Numbered from the stretch's first letter, positions 42,922 through 52,911 are shown. The stretch: 58,526 nt of DNA from an uncultured Bacteroidales bacterium (GCA_946405575.1 CAMJHP010000013.1:1-58526); one strand, 5' to 3'. Translations and numbers: made by a program. Notes: generated by a model from the sequence alone, not told the origin.

Positions 42922-43518
42922 TTACAAGTTCAACTTCAACTGAATCGCCATGTTGAACGTCATACGGTGCAAAGGTGTAGTACCATAATCAGCGATGGCT
43001 TGTTTGTGCTGAGGTGTAGGATAACCCTTGTTCTTTTTCCAATTGTAAAGGGGGTACTGTTCTCCGTATTCCACCATCATCATATCCCTTGTAGTCTTGG
43101 CCAAAATGGAAGCCGCCGCAATGGATTGGTACTTGGCGTCGCCACCCACGATACATACATGTTTCACGTTCTTATATGGATTGAACCGATTGCCATCGAT
43201 TAAAAGCAGTTCAGGTTGAATCTTCAGTTGATCCAAGGCTCTGTGCATCGCTAAAAACGAGGCATTTAGGATATTGATATCATCTATCTCTTGTGCCGTG
43301 ACAATGCCGATTCCGTATGACAACGACTCATTCAACACCAGTTCGCGCAGCTGCATCCTTTTCTTCTCGGTAAGTTGTTTTGAGTCATTGAGTTCAGGAT
43401 AGTTGGAATCACTTTTCAGGATCACGGCAGCCGCTACCACAGGTCCAGCCAAGCAGCCACGACCTGCTTCATCACAACCAGCTTCAATCATATCGGAATA
43501 ATGCGTCAACAATGCCAT
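42922..43518 (-). CDS. rnhB: Ribonuclease HII
   Basis: The product is 198 aa. It cuts the RNA strand of RNA-DNA hybrids and removes single ribonucleotides from [21 protein letters not shown] at the N-terminus gives the first Asp-Glu metal ligands, and LLLIDGNRF supplies the next Asp. [10 protein letters not shown] is the conserved helix, and [17 protein letters not shown] is the C-terminal signature. The start lies 3 bp after the DUF6427 stop, in a tight operon with purD. Confidence 0.94.
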   Translation of the reverse strand: MALLTHYSDMIEAGCDEAGRGCLAGPVVAAAVILKSDSNYPELNDSKQLTEKKRMQLRELVLNESLSYGIGIVTAQEIDDINILNASFLAMHRALDQLKIQPELLLIDGNRFNPYKNVKHVCIVGGDAKYQSIAAASILAKTTRDMMMVEYGEQYPLYNWKKNKGYPTPQHKQAIADYGTTPLHRMTFNMAIQLKLNL

Positions 43519-43521
43519 AGA

Positions 43522-44505
43522 CTACAGCAATTTAAAGTAATAATGATTGGCAAAGACCAAAAGAATAAAAAGAGTCAAGAACAGATTGGCCCAACCCGTG
43601 TTGCCAATGTAGGAGAAAGCATACGACACGAGGATGGATATTACAACAAAAACCAGCCCATTCATCAACACATTGCCTCCCAAGAACAAAAACAGCAGTG
43701 CAAAAGCCGCCATAATAACAGTCATCGAAATCTTAGTCCTTACTGCTATCGTTTTCTCAAAGTTGGCATTACCGCCTCCAAACAGGAGGAGGAGGGTACA
43801 TACAACAAGCAGCAACAACAACCCGATATTCTTCAAGTTAAATCCTTCCACTGAAAACTTGATTGAAGCGAAATAGTCACGATAACTGTCCAGCAATGAC
43901 CGAAAGTCACCGAACAAAAACACACCTACAAAATAGAGGAAGTAAACGAAAAGGAAGCCGAATATAGGTATCAGCTGGAGTCGTAAAGACCCTTTTTTGG
44001 CGATGGGCAAAGCAATAAAAACCCACAATAACAATATGATAGCTGGAGAATAGCACATAGAAGCCAAGGCAATAAAAGCACCAGACTTCAACAAGTTCAA
44101 TTCAGGATTTGGAAGCTGATAGACTTCAAACAAATTACTGATTGTCAGCAAAATGAAAAAGACAGACAAAGCAAATGGATAGAAATTGGTCTGTGTTGGG
44201 GTAAGGCTCATCAGCAACACAAAGACAAATGCACCTATGGTACTCACTTTGCCTACAATTTGGTTGTTGACCATTATTGCATTGAAAAGCAATGTCTCAA
44301 TCACCAATAAAACAAAGGCAAAAGCATGTTGTGCAATGGATGAGCCTCCGAGCAAGCTGTCCGTGAGGTTAAAGATTGGGGTGACGGGATTGCCCAAACC
44401 CATTGTCGCCCGTCCTGTAATGAATGAGGGAATCCATAGGGCGATGGCCATCATGGCAATCACCACATACTGAATTGCATAGCTCTGTCTGAAAAACTTA
44501 ATCAT
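43522..44505 (-). CDS. DUF6427-like polytopic membrane protein
   Basis: The product is 327 aa, with about nine to ten hydrophobic helices covering nearly the whole length and few charged loops. It starts MIKFFRQSYAIQYV. Its start overlaps the purD stop by 4 bp (44502-44505), so translation is probably coupled. This family is typical of Bacteroidota and has no known function. The position within a purine and RNase operon gives little clue. Confidence 0.65.
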   Translation of the reverse strand: MIKFFRQSYAIQYVVIAMMAIALWIPSFITGRATMGLGNPVTPIFNLTDSLLGGSSIAQHAFAFVLLVIETLLFNAIMVNNQIVGKVSTIGAFVFVLLMSLTPTQTNFYPFALSVFFILLTISNLFEVYQLPNPELNLLKSGAFIALASMCYSPAIILLLWVFIALPIAKKGSLRLQLIPIFGFLFVYFLYFVGVFLFGDFRSLLDSYRDYFASIKFSVEGFNLKNIGLLLLLVVCTLLLLFGGGNANFEKTIAVRTKISMTVIMAAFALLFLFLGGNVLMNGLVFVVISILVSYAFSYIGNTGWANLFLTLFILLVFANHYYFKLL

Positions 44506-45872
44506 TGCATTCTCATCAAGTCAAGTCCAATGTCATGGCGGTAGTTGCCGCCTTCGAAATGGATCTTCTCCATCTCGCGATAGGCGATGTCTCTTGCTTC
44601 TTCTATCGAATCACCATGGGCTGTCACCGCGATGACGCGTCCGCCCGCCGTGACAATATGCTTATCGTCATCAAATGCAGTACCTGCATGAAAGGCAACG
44701 ACATCCTTCAAGTTGTCCAACCCGCTCATTATCATACCTTTCTTGTAGGCTTCCGGATAGCCTCCCGACACCATCATCACCGTGACAGCTGTCTTTTCGC
44801 TTTTGGCATAATGCACCTCGTCAAGACGTCCATCGGCACAAGCCATAAGCAGGTCGGCGAGGTCGCCCTCAATGCGGGTCATCACGGCCTCAGTCTCAGG
44901 GTCGCCCATACGGACGTTGTACTCGATGACGTACGGATTGCCGCCATTGTTCATCAAACCCAAGAAAATGAAACCTTTATAGTCGATGCCTTCGGCTTTC
45001 AAACCATTGAGAGTTGGCACCACGATGCGTTCCTCCACTCTGTTCAAGAACTCGGGCGTGCAGAAAGGAACTGGCGAAACGGCACCCATCCCGCCTGTGT
45101 TCAGGCCCTGGTCACCGTCGCCAATACGCTTGTAGTCTTTGGCTTCGGGTAACAAAACATAATGCTCGCCATCGGTTAGCACAAAGACAGACACCTCGAT
45201 GCCTTTCAGGAATTCCTCAATGACCACAGTGGCCGATGCGGCACCGAACTTGCCGTCAAGCATCTGGCAGAGTTCATCTTTGGCTTCTTTCAAGTCGTTG
45301 ATAATCAGCACGCCCTTGCCTGCCGCCAGACCGTCAGCCTTCAATACGTAAGGTGCTTCCACGCTTTCAAGAAACTTATAACCTTCGTCAAGGTTGTCTT
45401 TATTGACTTTGAAGCACTTTGCCGTGGGCACACCATACTTCTCCATAAAGTCCTTGGCATACGCCTTGCTGCCTTCCAGTTGAGCTCCTTGTTTGTCGGG
45501 TCCGATGATCTTCACCCCTTTCAGCTCGGCATCACCTTTGAAGAAATCGACGATGCCATCCACCAAAGGCTGCTCGGGACCTACCACAACAAGGTTGATC
45601 TCTTGCTTTAAGCAGAAATCTTTTATAGCCTTAAAATCTGATGGTTTTATATTCACATTGACACCCACTTCAGCCGTACCGGCATTGCCTGGTGCAATGA
45701 AGACATGCGCTCCTTCGCTCTGCGCCAGCTTCCATGCCAAGGCATGTTCGCGACCTCCTGAGCCGAGCACCAATATGTTCTTTCTCACTGCGGTGATATG
45801 TTGTCCCTGAACGGCCTTCCAATCCAAGGTCTCCTTTTGGACTTCACCAGGATACATTACTATTTTTTCCAT
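44502..45872 (-). CDS. purD: Phosphoribosylamine-glycine ligase
   Basis: It joins glycine to phosphoribosylamine with ATP, the second step of purine synthesis. Signatures are LGSGGREHALAWKLAQS, GPEQPLVDGI, an ATP-grasp domain with VLKADGLAAGKGVLI, and NVRMGDPETEAV. From the ATG at 45872 the protein has 456 aa, with a 28-residue leader not typical of the family. From the GTG at 45788 it has 428 aa, the family length, starting MRKNILVLGSGGREHA. Which start is used is unclear. It heads the operon with DUF6427, rnhB, the TlpA-like gene and the GH3 gene. Confidence 0.92.
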   Translation of the reverse strand: MEKIVMYPGEVQKETLDWKAVQGQHITAVRKNILVLGSGGREHALAWKLAQSEGAHVFIAPGNAGTAEVGVNVNIKPSDFKAIKDFCLKQEINLVVVGPEQPLVDGIVDFFKGDAELKGVKIIGPDKQGAQLEGSKAYAKDFMEKYGVPTAKCFKVNKDNLDEGYKFLESVEAPYVLKADGLAAGKGVLIINDLKEAKDELCQMLDGKFGAASATVVIEEFLKGIEVSVFVLTDGEHYVLLPEAKDYKRIGDGDQGLNTGGMGAVSPVPFCTPEFLNRVEERIVVPTLNGLKAEGIDYKGFIFLGLMNNGGNPYVIEYNVRMGDPETEAVMTRIEGDLADLLMACADGRLDEVHYAKSEKTAVTVMMVSGGYPEAYKKGMIMSGLDNLKDVVAFHAGTAFDDDKHIVTAGGRVIAVTAHGDSIEEARDIAYREMEKIHFEGGNYRHDIGLDLMRMQ

Positions 45873-45882
45873 GTTGTTTTTT

Positions 45883-45907
45883 ACTATGACTAGTGACAAA
45901 GAATGAC
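45883..45907. repeat. GACTATGACC-family left half, beside S23 gene
   Basis: ACTATGAC-taGTGACAAAg-AATGACC shares the order of words of copy 1 at 31849-31866. The matching right half lies beyond the S23 gene at 46380-46408. Confidence 0.5.
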
Positions 45908-45942
45908 CATTTTTATGTAGTCATAAGCATTGTCTGTTATTA

Positions 45943-46311
45943 TTAACCGTTTGAATTATCTGGTCGGATTGTTTGAATCAACCCTGTTACTCTTTTTTCA
46001 ATTGATTGTACTTTATCTATCGCTTTTTCAAAATCATCCTTTTTCACATATCCTAACCTAACAGCTATTTCCAATTGGGTTTCAACTTCATAAGATGATC
46101 CTAATGAGAACTCCAAGAAATGAGCAAATTCATTCACTGATTTTCTAGAACATCCTTCTGTAATATTTGAAGGAATTGACACCGCAGCTCTTTGCATTTG
46201 GTCGCACAACGCATAAGTTTCCTTTTTAGGAAAGTTTTCAGTTATTCTATAAATATCAACTGAAAAATCCACACCATCGACCAAAACGTCATAATTTCTA
46301 AAGTTTCTCAT
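45943..46311 (-). CDS. Four-helix bundle protein of the S23/IVS family
   Basis: The product is 122 aa. It shows the S23 family pattern: FPKKETYALCDQMQRAAVSIPSNITEGCSRKSVNEFAHFLEFSLGS, then a helix with ETQLEIAVRLGYV. S23 proteins were first found in intervening sequences of 23S rRNA genes, but here it stands alone between purD and a glycosyltransferase. Related four-helix proteins bind nucleic acid (Avd of diversity-generating retroelements). Repeat halves flank the gene. Function unknown. Confidence 0.85.
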   Translation of the reverse strand: MRNFRNYDVLVDGVDFSVDIYRITENFPKKETYALCDQMQRAAVSIPSNITEGCSRKSVNEFAHFLEFSLGSSYEVETQLEIAVRLGYVKKDDFEKAIDKVQSIEKRVTGLIQTIRPDNSNG

Positions 46312-46373
46312 ACTACTTGATATTTACGATTATTACTAGTTTACCATAAAAATTAAAGCTCTTTATTCTTGGT

Positions 46374-46421
46374 TGATGCGGTCATTGTCATAGTCACAAA
46401 TCATTGTCAAGAGACCGCATC
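46374..46421. repeat. Hairpin with GACTATGACC-family right half
   Basis: GATGCGGTC (46374-46382) pairs perfectly with GACCGCATC (46413-46421). GGTCATTGTCATAGTC, the right half of the repeat family, lies from 46380. The stop codon and last residues of the glycosyltransferase gene lie inside this repeat. Confidence 0.65.
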
Positions 46422-47524
46422 AAACAATTCCAAATGTCATCGGCAGCCTTGTCCCAAGAGAAATCTTTGGCGCGTTCCCTGCCCTTCTCAATAAGCGACT
46501 CGCGTACGTTCTCATCAAGCATTTCCGTCATGCCTTCGGCAATGGAGGCTTCACTGAAGGGGTCCACAAGCAAAGCCGCATCATCCGCCACTTCGGGCAT
46601 AGAAGTCACATTGGAGGTGATGACAGGTGTTTCGCACCTGAACGCTTCCAAAATCGGGATGCCAAAGCCCTCAAAATACGACACATACACCGATGCCAAT
46701 GCCGATGCCGTCACCAAATGCAAGTCCTCGGCACTCAAGCGTCCGGCAAAGACAACCTCGTCCTTGAACCGCATAGAGCTGTAAGCCTGCTCGATAGGTT
46801 CCGACCACCAACGCTTCTCCCCTACAATCAGCAACTTGACGTTAGAGGAGGTTTGGCTCTTGAACAAGTCGAAGGCGGTGAACAATCGTGCCAAGTTCTT
46901 GCGTGGATGCAACGAGCCAACGAACATAAAATAAGGATTCCCGTTGGTATAATGGGCTCGAATTCTTTCCTTCTCCTCTTCAGAAATCGGTGCAAACTTC
47001 TCATTCACGCCGTTATAGGCTACGTCAATTTTCTCAGGTTCGATTCCATAGCAGTCTACGATGTCCTGTTTCGAGAACTCCGACACCGTCACGATTCGTT
47101 TGGCCTTACGCGCAAAACGAGGGAAGAAAGTCTTGTAGTGCCAGAGATGTATTTTCGGCATATCCTTCGGAAAATGCTCGAAGTTAAGGTCATGGAACTG
47201 TGTCACTTGAGGTACATCCGAGCGAAGACTCAAGTAGCCATCGGGTGAGAAGAACAAGTCAGGCTTGATCTTCTTCAAGGCATTGGTCACCGAAAACTCG
47301 AAGAACCAAATGAACAGGAAGGGATGCCGGGCCTGTGGGAACAGCACTATAGGTTTCACATTGTCGCCGAAGACAAACATTGGGTCGGGCTCACGGTCGA
47401 AAAGGAAATAGAACTCCACCTCGGGATGGTCTTTTACCATACGACGCAAGGTTTCATAAGCCACCCATCCGATGCCTTCCAACTTGTTTTTCAGCAACAA
47501 GCGCGTATTGACTGCAATTTTCAT
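46394..47524 (-). CDS. Glycosyltransferase, GT4-like
   Basis: The product is 376 aa with a GT-B fold. The N-terminal half begins MKIAVNTRLLLKNKLEGIGWV, with a glycine-rich acceptor loop. The C-terminal half has YFMFVGSLHPRKNLARLF and the donor-binding EGFGIPILEAF (E-x7-E). It transfers a sugar from a nucleotide donor, probably at the inner face of the membrane during glycan synthesis. The C-terminus (SLDNDL) is encoded in the repeat at 46374-46421, so the original end may have been replaced. Substrate unknown. Confidence 0.85.
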   Translation of the reverse strand: MKIAVNTRLLLKNKLEGIGWVAYETLRRMVKDHPEVEFYFLFDREPDPMFVFGDNVKPIVLFPQARHPFLFIWFFEFSVTNALKKIKPDLFFSPDGYLSLRSDVPQVTQFHDLNFEHFPKDMPKIHLWHYKTFFPRFARKAKRIVTVSEFSKQDIVDCYGIEPEKIDVAYNGVNEKFAPISEEEKERIRAHYTNGNPYFMFVGSLHPRKNLARLFTAFDLFKSQTSSNVKLLIVGEKRWWSEPIEQAYSSMRFKDEVVFAGRLSAEDLHLVTASALASVYVSYFEGFGIPILEAFRCETPVITSNVTSMPEVADDAALLVDPFSEASIAEGMTEMLDENVRESLIEKGRERAKDFSWDKAADDIWNCLMRSLDNDL

Positions 47525-47577
47525 TGTACTGTTTTGACACTCGTTTTCATGCAGTCATCACACTGCAATTTTGTTCG

Positions 47578-47585
47578 CAAAGATA
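47578..47585 (-). promoter_or_regulatory. -7 promoter box (TATCTTTG)
   Basis: The minus strand reads TATCTTTG, 54 bp upstream of the glycosyltransferase start and back to back with the promoter at 47639. Confidence 0.55.
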
Positions 47586-47638
47586 CAAATTTTACCCACA
47601 TCAAAACCTTATGGACAAGAATTGATTAGGATTTTTAT

Positions 47639-47646
47639 TACTTTTG
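47639..47646 (+). promoter_or_regulatory. -7 promoter box (TACTTTTG)
   Basis: TACTTTTG lies 22 bp upstream of the glycoside hydrolase ATG at 47669. Confidence 0.6.
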
Positions 47647-47668
47647 CTCCGTAATAATCCTTAACGCA

Positions 47669-49816
47669 ATGAGAAAAACTATTCTTCTTCCTATTTGGTT
47701 ACTGCTTTGTGCCATAGTTTATGCACAACCGAATATCAGCGACTTGACCTTCCCAAAATCATCACCTCTCTTTGGTTTATACGAGCTATCCTTCCAGTTG
47801 GGAAACTATTCAAACCCTTACGATCCTGACATCATAGACGTTTATGCCATATTTGAGGGACCAGACGGCAAGTCGTTTAAAGTCAACGGGTTCTACTATG
47901 AAGGGTATCGTCTTTATCTCCACTATGGCTATGAGAAGGCAGAGGCCATCGATAAAGACAAAGGTTGGAGAGTGCGATTCACTCCCAATCAAGTGGGGAC
48001 ATGGCATTTCACACTTCATGCCATCGACAAGAAAGGCTATACCAACCTTAGTTCATACGGGGCCATGGATTTCGTCTTCAACTGCGACACTGTCAAAACG
48101 GCATCTGGGTTCATCACAAAAGCCAACAGCAAATACTTGAAGCGTGAAGTGGTCATCGATGGGCAAAAAACAAGCCGTTCCTTCTTCCCTATCGGCCCCA
48201 ACCTCCCTTATTATAATTGCAAATCCTATTATGACTTCTCAACGCCATTGGGCATTTACGAGTATGAGCGTCGCATCGATTCGTTGTCAGGCAACGCCAA
48301 TTATTTCCGTCTTTTCATCAACAGGCCACAGGCATTGTCGCTCTACGGTGCTGAGTTCACGCAAATGGTGGATGGTAAGCCCGTCGTGTATTTCGACAAC
48401 CGAATCAACCAAAAGGACGCTGCCGAATTGGACCATATCATCAATTACGCTGCGCTGAATGGTCTCAGCGTCATACCTTGCATCTTCACTTACCCAGATT
48501 TAAAAAACAATCCCGAATACGACAACAATTTGGACAAGCACCCTGACGATTGGCGCTGCAACCCATTCCACACTCAACTTGGACTTAAGTCAAACGAAGA
48601 TTTCTTCACTGACAATGAGTCGATACGCATTACACGCAACCTCATCAGGTATGTCGTTGCCCGCTGGGGCTACGCCACAAACATCATATCATGGGAGTTT
48701 TGGAATGAGGTTCGCAACATGGTCTATGACCGAAAAGAAGTCGAACGGTTTTGCGCTAAACTTATGTCATGGCACAACGAGATGACAGAATTGATTCGTT
48801 CGAACGATCCATTCCATCATCTTATCTCCACCTCACTGGGAGGTAGCGCTGACCCAAATGAATACATCTACAAGCGTATGTTCAACAACTTAGACTTCGT
48901 TATGCACCATCAATATTTCAATGTACAAGAGGCTAAATCGAAACAACAACCCTCTTATTACATTTACCTCATAAGTCAGTCCACCAACAAGTTGTATCCA
49001 TCAAAGCCATTCTTTATCGCAGAATATGGTTTTGGGGACCTGACACCTGCCAATTACGCCATCAAGGACCCTTTCAGCATCGATCTCCACAACACGCTAT
49101 GGTCGACCTTGTTCTCCGGTATGATGGGTCCCGCCTCTTTTTGGGAGCGGCACGCCTTAGACTATTGCGGCACTCACGGCAGGTTTAAGCCCCTGCTGAC
49201 TTTCTGCCAAAATCTTCCTGTCCTGTCAGATTCCTTCAAGGCACAAACCACTGGAACGCTTGGAAAAGACAAAACATCGGTGGTTTTCCCAAATCATCTC
49301 GAAACTTATTACATAATTAATGAAACTCAAGACACACTTTATGGCTGGAGCCAGGACACAGCATTCTGCTACCAATCACTGAGAAGGCTCACCGATATAG
49401 TCACCGAAAAAAAACATTTCTCGGATGACAGCCCCGTTGACAAGGCGGGATATGTTTACACTTTTAATCCCGACAAAAGGCCACGACCCAGTTCGAAAAG
49501 CAACACCATCACATTACCCATTGAAAAACAGCCAATTGGAACACAATACCTTGTGAAATGGTATGACTCTGAAACTGGATTGGAACTGGTTTCGGAAAGA
49601 GCCACAGCGACGGTGGGCAAGCAACAGACCCTCTCGTTCGAGTTTCCTTCGTCAATTAGGGACTTGAAAAAACGTCGTATTAACAACAGTTTTGGCGATG
49701 CTGTGTTTGCGCTTTACCGCCTTTCTTCGAGTGCCACAAAAAATGGTGGTGCCATTCAAGTCAGCACCACCAATGGTAAAAAGACAAATAAAACCATTAA
49801 GCTGAAACGTCAATAA
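47669..49816 (+). CDS. DUF5060-type glycoside hydrolase (TIM barrel, clan A-like)
   Basis: The product is 715 aa with a signal peptide (ending VYAQ). Residues 20-120 form a beta-sandwich like DUF5060 (FELSF-type strand, then [37 protein letters not shown]). The TIM barrel follows from about residue 165. E347 in WEFWNEV is the likely acid/base and E452 in FFIAEYGFG the likely nucleophile, 105 residues apart as in GH-A enzymes. A C-terminal beta domain of ~130 residues ends the protein. Substrate not recognised. There is no SusC/SusD pair nearby. It ends convergent to ahcY, overlapping it by 7 bp. Confidence 0.75.
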   Translation: MRKTILLPIWLLLCAIVYAQPNISDLTFPKSSPLFGLYELSFQLGNYSNPYDPDIIDVYAIFEGPDGKSFKVNGFYYEGYRLYLHYGYEKAEAIDKDKGWRVRFTPNQVGTWHFTLHAIDKKGYTNLSSYGAMDFVFNCDTVKTASGFITKANSKYLKREVVIDGQKTSRSFFPIGPNLPYYNCKSYYDFSTPLGIYEYERRIDSLSGNANYFRLFINRPQALSLYGAEFTQMVDGKPVVYFDNRINQKDAAELDHIINYAALNGLSVIPCIFTYPDLKNNPEYDNNLDKHPDDWRCNPFHTQLGLKSNEDFFTDNESIRITRNLIRYVVARWGYATNIISWEFWNEVRNMVYDRKEVERFCAKLMSWHNEMTELIRSNDPFHHLISTSLGGSADPNEYIYKRMFNNLDFVMHHQYFNVQEAKSKQQPSYYIYLISQSTNKLYPSKPFFIAEYGFGDLTPANYAIKDPFSIDLHNTLWSTLFSGMMGPASFWERHALDYCGTHGRFKPLLTFCQNLPVLSDSFKAQTTGTLGKDKTSVVFPNHLETYYIINETQDTLYGWSQDTAFCYQSLRRLTDIVTEKKHFSDDSPVDKAGYVYTFNPDKRPRPSSKSNTITLPIEKQPIGTQYLVKWYDSETGLELVSERATATVGKQQTLSFEFPSSIRDLKKRRINNSFGDAVFALYRLSSSATKNGGAIQVSTTNGKKTNKTIKLKRQ

Positions 49817-51240
49817 CGATAGATGTCCGACTTGTATGGTCCCTCGACGGGAACGCCGATGTAGTCGGCCTGCTTCTGCGTGAGCTTGGTGAGCTTCACG
49901 CCAATCTTTTCAAGATGCAGACGGGCCACTTCCTCGTCCAAGTACTTGGGCAGGCAGTAAACGCCGACCTTATATTGGCCGCGCTTCTCCCAAAGGTCCA
50001 TCTGCGCCAAGGTCTGGTTGGTGAACGAGTTGCTCATCACGAAGCTGGCGTGACCCGTGGCGCAACCCAGGTTGACCAAACGGCCTGATGCCAACAGGAA
50101 AATGCAGCGCCCGTCGTCGAAGACGTACTTGTCGACCTGCGGCTTGATGTTGATTTTCTCCTTCAGGTGTTCGGTCTTTTCGAGGCGGTCCACTTGGATT
50201 TCGTTATCGAAATGACCGATGTTGCAAACGATGGCCTGGTCTTTCATTTGGAGGAGGTGTTCCAGCGTGATAACGTCGCAGTTACCCGTGGTGGTGACGA
50301 AGATATTGCCCTCTTTGACGGCCTCTTCCATCGTCGTGACCTCAAAGCCTTCCATAGCGGCTTGCAGGGCGCAGATGGGGTCGATTTCGGTGACCAAAAC
50401 GCGGGCACCGTAGCTCTTCATTGAGTGTGAGCAACCCTTGCCCACTTCGCCGTAACCGCACACGACGACCACCTTGCCGGCAATCATCACGTCGGTGGCA
50501 CGCTTGATGCCATCGGCCAACGACTCGCGACAGCCATAGAGGTTGTCAAACTTCGACTTGGTCACCGAGTCGTTCACGTTGATGGCAGGCACCAACAGTT
50601 CGCCGCGTTCATGCATCTGATACAGACGATGCACACCCGTAGTGGTCTCTTCGGAAACGCCTTTCCAGCCCGCCACGACCGTATGCCAGAACGTGGGATT
50701 TTCCTCGTAGGTCGCCTTGATAACGCTCATCAACGCTCTCTCTTCCTCGCTTCCTGTGGGTGCGTCAAGGAGTTTGGGGTCGTTTTCGCAGGCATAGCCC
50801 TTGTGAATCAGCAAAGTGGCATCGCCGCCATCATCCACGATGAGGTCTGGGCCTGTACCATCGGGGAAGGTGATAGCGCGTTTGGTACACCACCAATAAT
50901 CCTCTAAAGTTTCACCTTTCCAAGCGAAAACGGCAGTGCCCGTTTCGGCGATGGCCGCAGCAGCATGGTCTTGCGTGGAATAGATATTGCATGAGCACCA
51001 GCGCACCGTGGCACCCAATTTCACCAAAGTCTCGATGAGGCAGGCCGTTTGGATCGTCATATGGAGCGAGCCCATAATTTTCGCACCTTTCAGCGGCTTC
51101 GTGTCGCCGTATTTTTTGCGCAGCGACATCAGGCCGGGCATTTCGTGCTCCGATACTTCAATTTCTTTGCGTCCCCAAGCAGCCAGGTTCATATCGGCCA
51201 CCAAATAAGGGAGCTTGTTATCTAAAAGTCTGTTATCCAT
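49810..51240 (-). CDS. ahcY: S-adenosylhomocysteine hydrolase
   Basis: The product is 476 aa. It reversibly splits S-adenosylhomocysteine into adenosine and homocysteine and so keeps methylation reactions going. The NAD-binding loop is [33 protein letters not shown] and [12 protein letters not shown] hold catalytic and substrate contacts, and the C-terminal [25 protein letters not shown] is the tetramer-reaching tail. Full length. It has its own promoter at 51278-51285. Confidence 0.96.
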   Translation of the reverse strand: MDNRLLDNKLPYLVADMNLAAWGRKEIEVSEHEMPGLMSLRKKYGDTKPLKGAKIMGSLHMTIQTACLIETLVKLGATVRWCSCNIYSTQDHAAAAIAETGTAVFAWKGETLEDYWWCTKRAITFPDGTGPDLIVDDGGDATLLIHKGYACENDPKLLDAPTGSEEERALMSVIKATYEENPTFWHTVVAGWKGVSEETTTGVHRLYQMHERGELLVPAINVNDSVTKSKFDNLYGCRESLADGIKRATDVMIAGKVVVVCGYGEVGKGCSHSMKSYGARVLVTEIDPICALQAAMEGFEVTTMEEAVKEGNIFVTTTGNCDVITLEHLLQMKDQAIVCNIGHFDNEIQVDRLEKTEHLKEKINIKPQVDKYVFDDGRCIFLLASGRLVNLGCATGHASFVMSNSFTNQTLAQMDLWEKRGQYKVGVYCLPKYLDEEVARLHLEKIGVKLTKLTQKQADYIGVPVEGPYKSDIYRY

Positions 51241-51277
51241 TGATTTAAAAATTTATTTTCGTTTAACTATGAAATGG

Positions 51278-51285
51278 CAAAGATA
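51278..51285 (-). promoter_or_regulatory. -7 promoter box for ahcY (TATCTTTG)
   Basis: The minus strand reads TATCTTTG, 38 bp upstream of the ahcY ATG. No SAH or SAM riboswitch-like fold was noticed in the short leader. Confidence 0.6.
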
Positions 51286-51313
51286 AACAAATTCCCCTTA
51301 CATCAACACAAAA

Positions 51314-51332
51314 AGCGGAGAAATTCTCCGCT
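51314..51332. repeat. Perfect 19-bp palindrome
   Basis: AGCGGAGAA (51314-51322) and TTCTCCGCT (51324-51332) are exact complements around one base. A weaker hairpin, CGAAATC/GATTTCG, follows near 51355-51372. The rest of the gap to 51443 is AT-rich. Confidence 0.65.
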
Positions 51333-51443
51333 CGAATTTTAACACGAATTGGACACGAAATCGGAGATTTCGACAAAGTCAATTGCCAAAAATCCAATTT
51401 CTGAATATTTTATTATAAATTCCTGATAATTCGTGTTTTAAAC

Positions 51444-52082
51444 TCAATCTGGCAAACGATACAAAGTCAGTTTGTCATCCAAAGCGCATTGAATCAGGCC
51501 GTAATGTTTGGCGTAATAGATTTCAGTCGGGAAATTTTTCGTTTGCGGATAAGCAGCGTCCTTGAGTTTGAGGTGCATCACACCTTGATATTCCACATCG
51601 TACACATCGTATTTGTCGAGGTATTCAGCCATAAATTCCATCTCGCTTTCACTGTTGTACTCGTAGCAACACCTCGGATAAAACTTATTGCCATCGATGC
51701 GCATAGTGTAATGTGCCGGGCCGAAATCCATCCTGAAATCGTCAGTGCCTTCCGGCTCGTCCTCAAGATGGTCTGCGGTCAAGCTAACGCTCATATTCAA
51801 CGTGGAAAAAGAGGAGAAGCCGCTTTGGTAAATATGCTCAAATTCATAGTCTTTCACATATATACCCATAAAATAGCTTTCCTGTTCCGACATATATTGG
51901 TCAATATCCGCAAATAAAAACGACTGAGAAACGCCGTTGTCGTCGCGCATGGTGAACTTGAGGTGGGCTGTGTCGGCAAACCACGCGCGGTTGGAATCTT
52001 GCACATAGTATGATTGGGTTGGCTTCGTGCATGAGACCGTCACAAAGGCCAAAGCCAAGATAATCAAAAATTTAGTCTTCAT
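51444..52082 (-). CDS. Lipoprotein, downstream member of a pair
   Basis: The product is 212 aa from the ATG at 52082, with lipobox TVSC at about residues 13-16 (MKTKFLIILALAFVTVSC). The mature protein is rich in aromatic and acidic residues and appears beta-rich. It ends IYYAKHYGLIQCALDDKLTLYRL, a pattern also seen at the end of the upstream lipoprotein (YNYENGFVGIVMSNGEKYMLYED), so the two are probably distant paralogues. The start overlaps the upstream stop by 11 bp. No function recognised. Confidence 0.6.
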   Translation of the reverse strand: MKTKFLIILALAFVTVSCTKPTQSYYVQDSNRAWFADTAHLKFTMRDDNGVSQSFLFADIDQYMSEQESYFMGIYVKDYEFEHIYQSGFSSFSTLNMSVSLTADHLEDEPEGTDDFRMDFGPAHYTMRIDGNKFYPRCCYEYNSESEMEFMAEYLDKYDVYDVEYQGVMHLKLKDAAYPQTKNFPTEIYYAKHYGLIQCALDDKLTLYRLPD

Positions 52083-52728
52083 AAAGCATGTATTTTTCAC
52101 CGTTAGACATCACAATTCCCACAAAACCGTTTTCATAGTTGTAGAAAATGGTTTCGGCATGTATCAATTCGTCATCATAATTATAATAGTCTGTTTTCAA
52201 CTTGAAGACATCCTTGTAATAACGACCATTAACTTCCAATGAATCAATAATTTCGCAATCAGAATGGTCGTCACCGACAAAAGGAACTTTTGCACTGCCG
52301 ACAGCAAAGAGGTCAGCCTTTTTATACCAAGGCTGCATTTCCTCTTCATTCAGCATGTAAGCATTTGATAAAGAAATGCTCAGGTCAAAAACCGGATACT
52401 TGGGTTTACAAGTAGTCATGTCCACTTCGTACTCATAATAATAGTCAGGAGCAGGCTCGAAACGAGTTGGCACGGTGCCGTAGCCCTCGCTTGAAGTTTT
52501 GTGTCGATGGCGTTCCACCTCAAAGTCGATGATGACCTTACTTGTTTCGTGCTGCATACGGAACACGTCGCCGTTTTGGTAAGGAACGGTGGCCAAATAC
52601 TGTTCGGGGATGCACCCCAAATCAATATAGGAGGGCTTTTTGCGTGGGCAGGCCGTGAGCAGCAGCAACATCACCCCGAAAACTGCAGGAGTCGCCATTT
52701 TTCTGAAAAATTGTTTCTTCGTTTGCAT
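52072..52728 (-). CDS. Lipoprotein, upstream member of a pair
   Basis: The product is 218 aa. A hydrophobic segment ends LLLLTAC with a lipobox cysteine, followed by a basic stretch PRKKP. The mature protein is tyrosine-rich with a DYYYEYEVDM segment. The layout is like that of the gene downstream, which overlaps it by 11 bp. The promoter box TATTTTTG at 52757-52764 drives the pair. Function unknown. Confidence 0.6.
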   Translation of the reverse strand: MQTKKQFFRKMATPAVFGVMLLLLTACPRKKPSYIDLGCIPEQYLATVPYQNGDVFRMQHETSKVIIDFEVERHRHKTSSEGYGTVPTRFEPAPDYYYEYEVDMTTCKPKYPVFDLSISLSNAYMLNEEEMQPWYKKADLFAVGSAKVPFVGDDHSDCEIIDSLEVNGRYYKDVFKLKTDYYNYDDELIHAETIFYNYENGFVGIVMSNGEKYMLYED

Positions 52729-52756
52729 AATTGATAACGTTTAAAACTTTCGGTTG

Positions 52757-52764
52757 CAAAAATA
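52757..52764 (-). promoter_or_regulatory. -7 promoter box (TATTTTTG)
   Basis: The minus strand reads TATTTTTG, 29 bp upstream of the lipoprotein start at 52728. Confidence 0.65.
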
Positions 52765-52903
52765 TGGCAAATTCCAGCACAAAAAGCAAGTTTTGGGGGC
52801 ATTACAAACTTCTGTAAAACCTGAATTTTGATTTTCAGCACATTACGGTTTTTGATTACAACATATCTTTTACATCAAAAAGTGGATGTTTCCAAAAATT
52901 ATG

Positions 52904-52911
52904 TATTTTTG
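52904..52911 (+). promoter_or_regulatory. -7 promoter box (TATTTTTG)
   Basis: TATTTTTG lies 25 bp upstream of the SPFH gene ATG at 52937. Confidence 0.65.
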
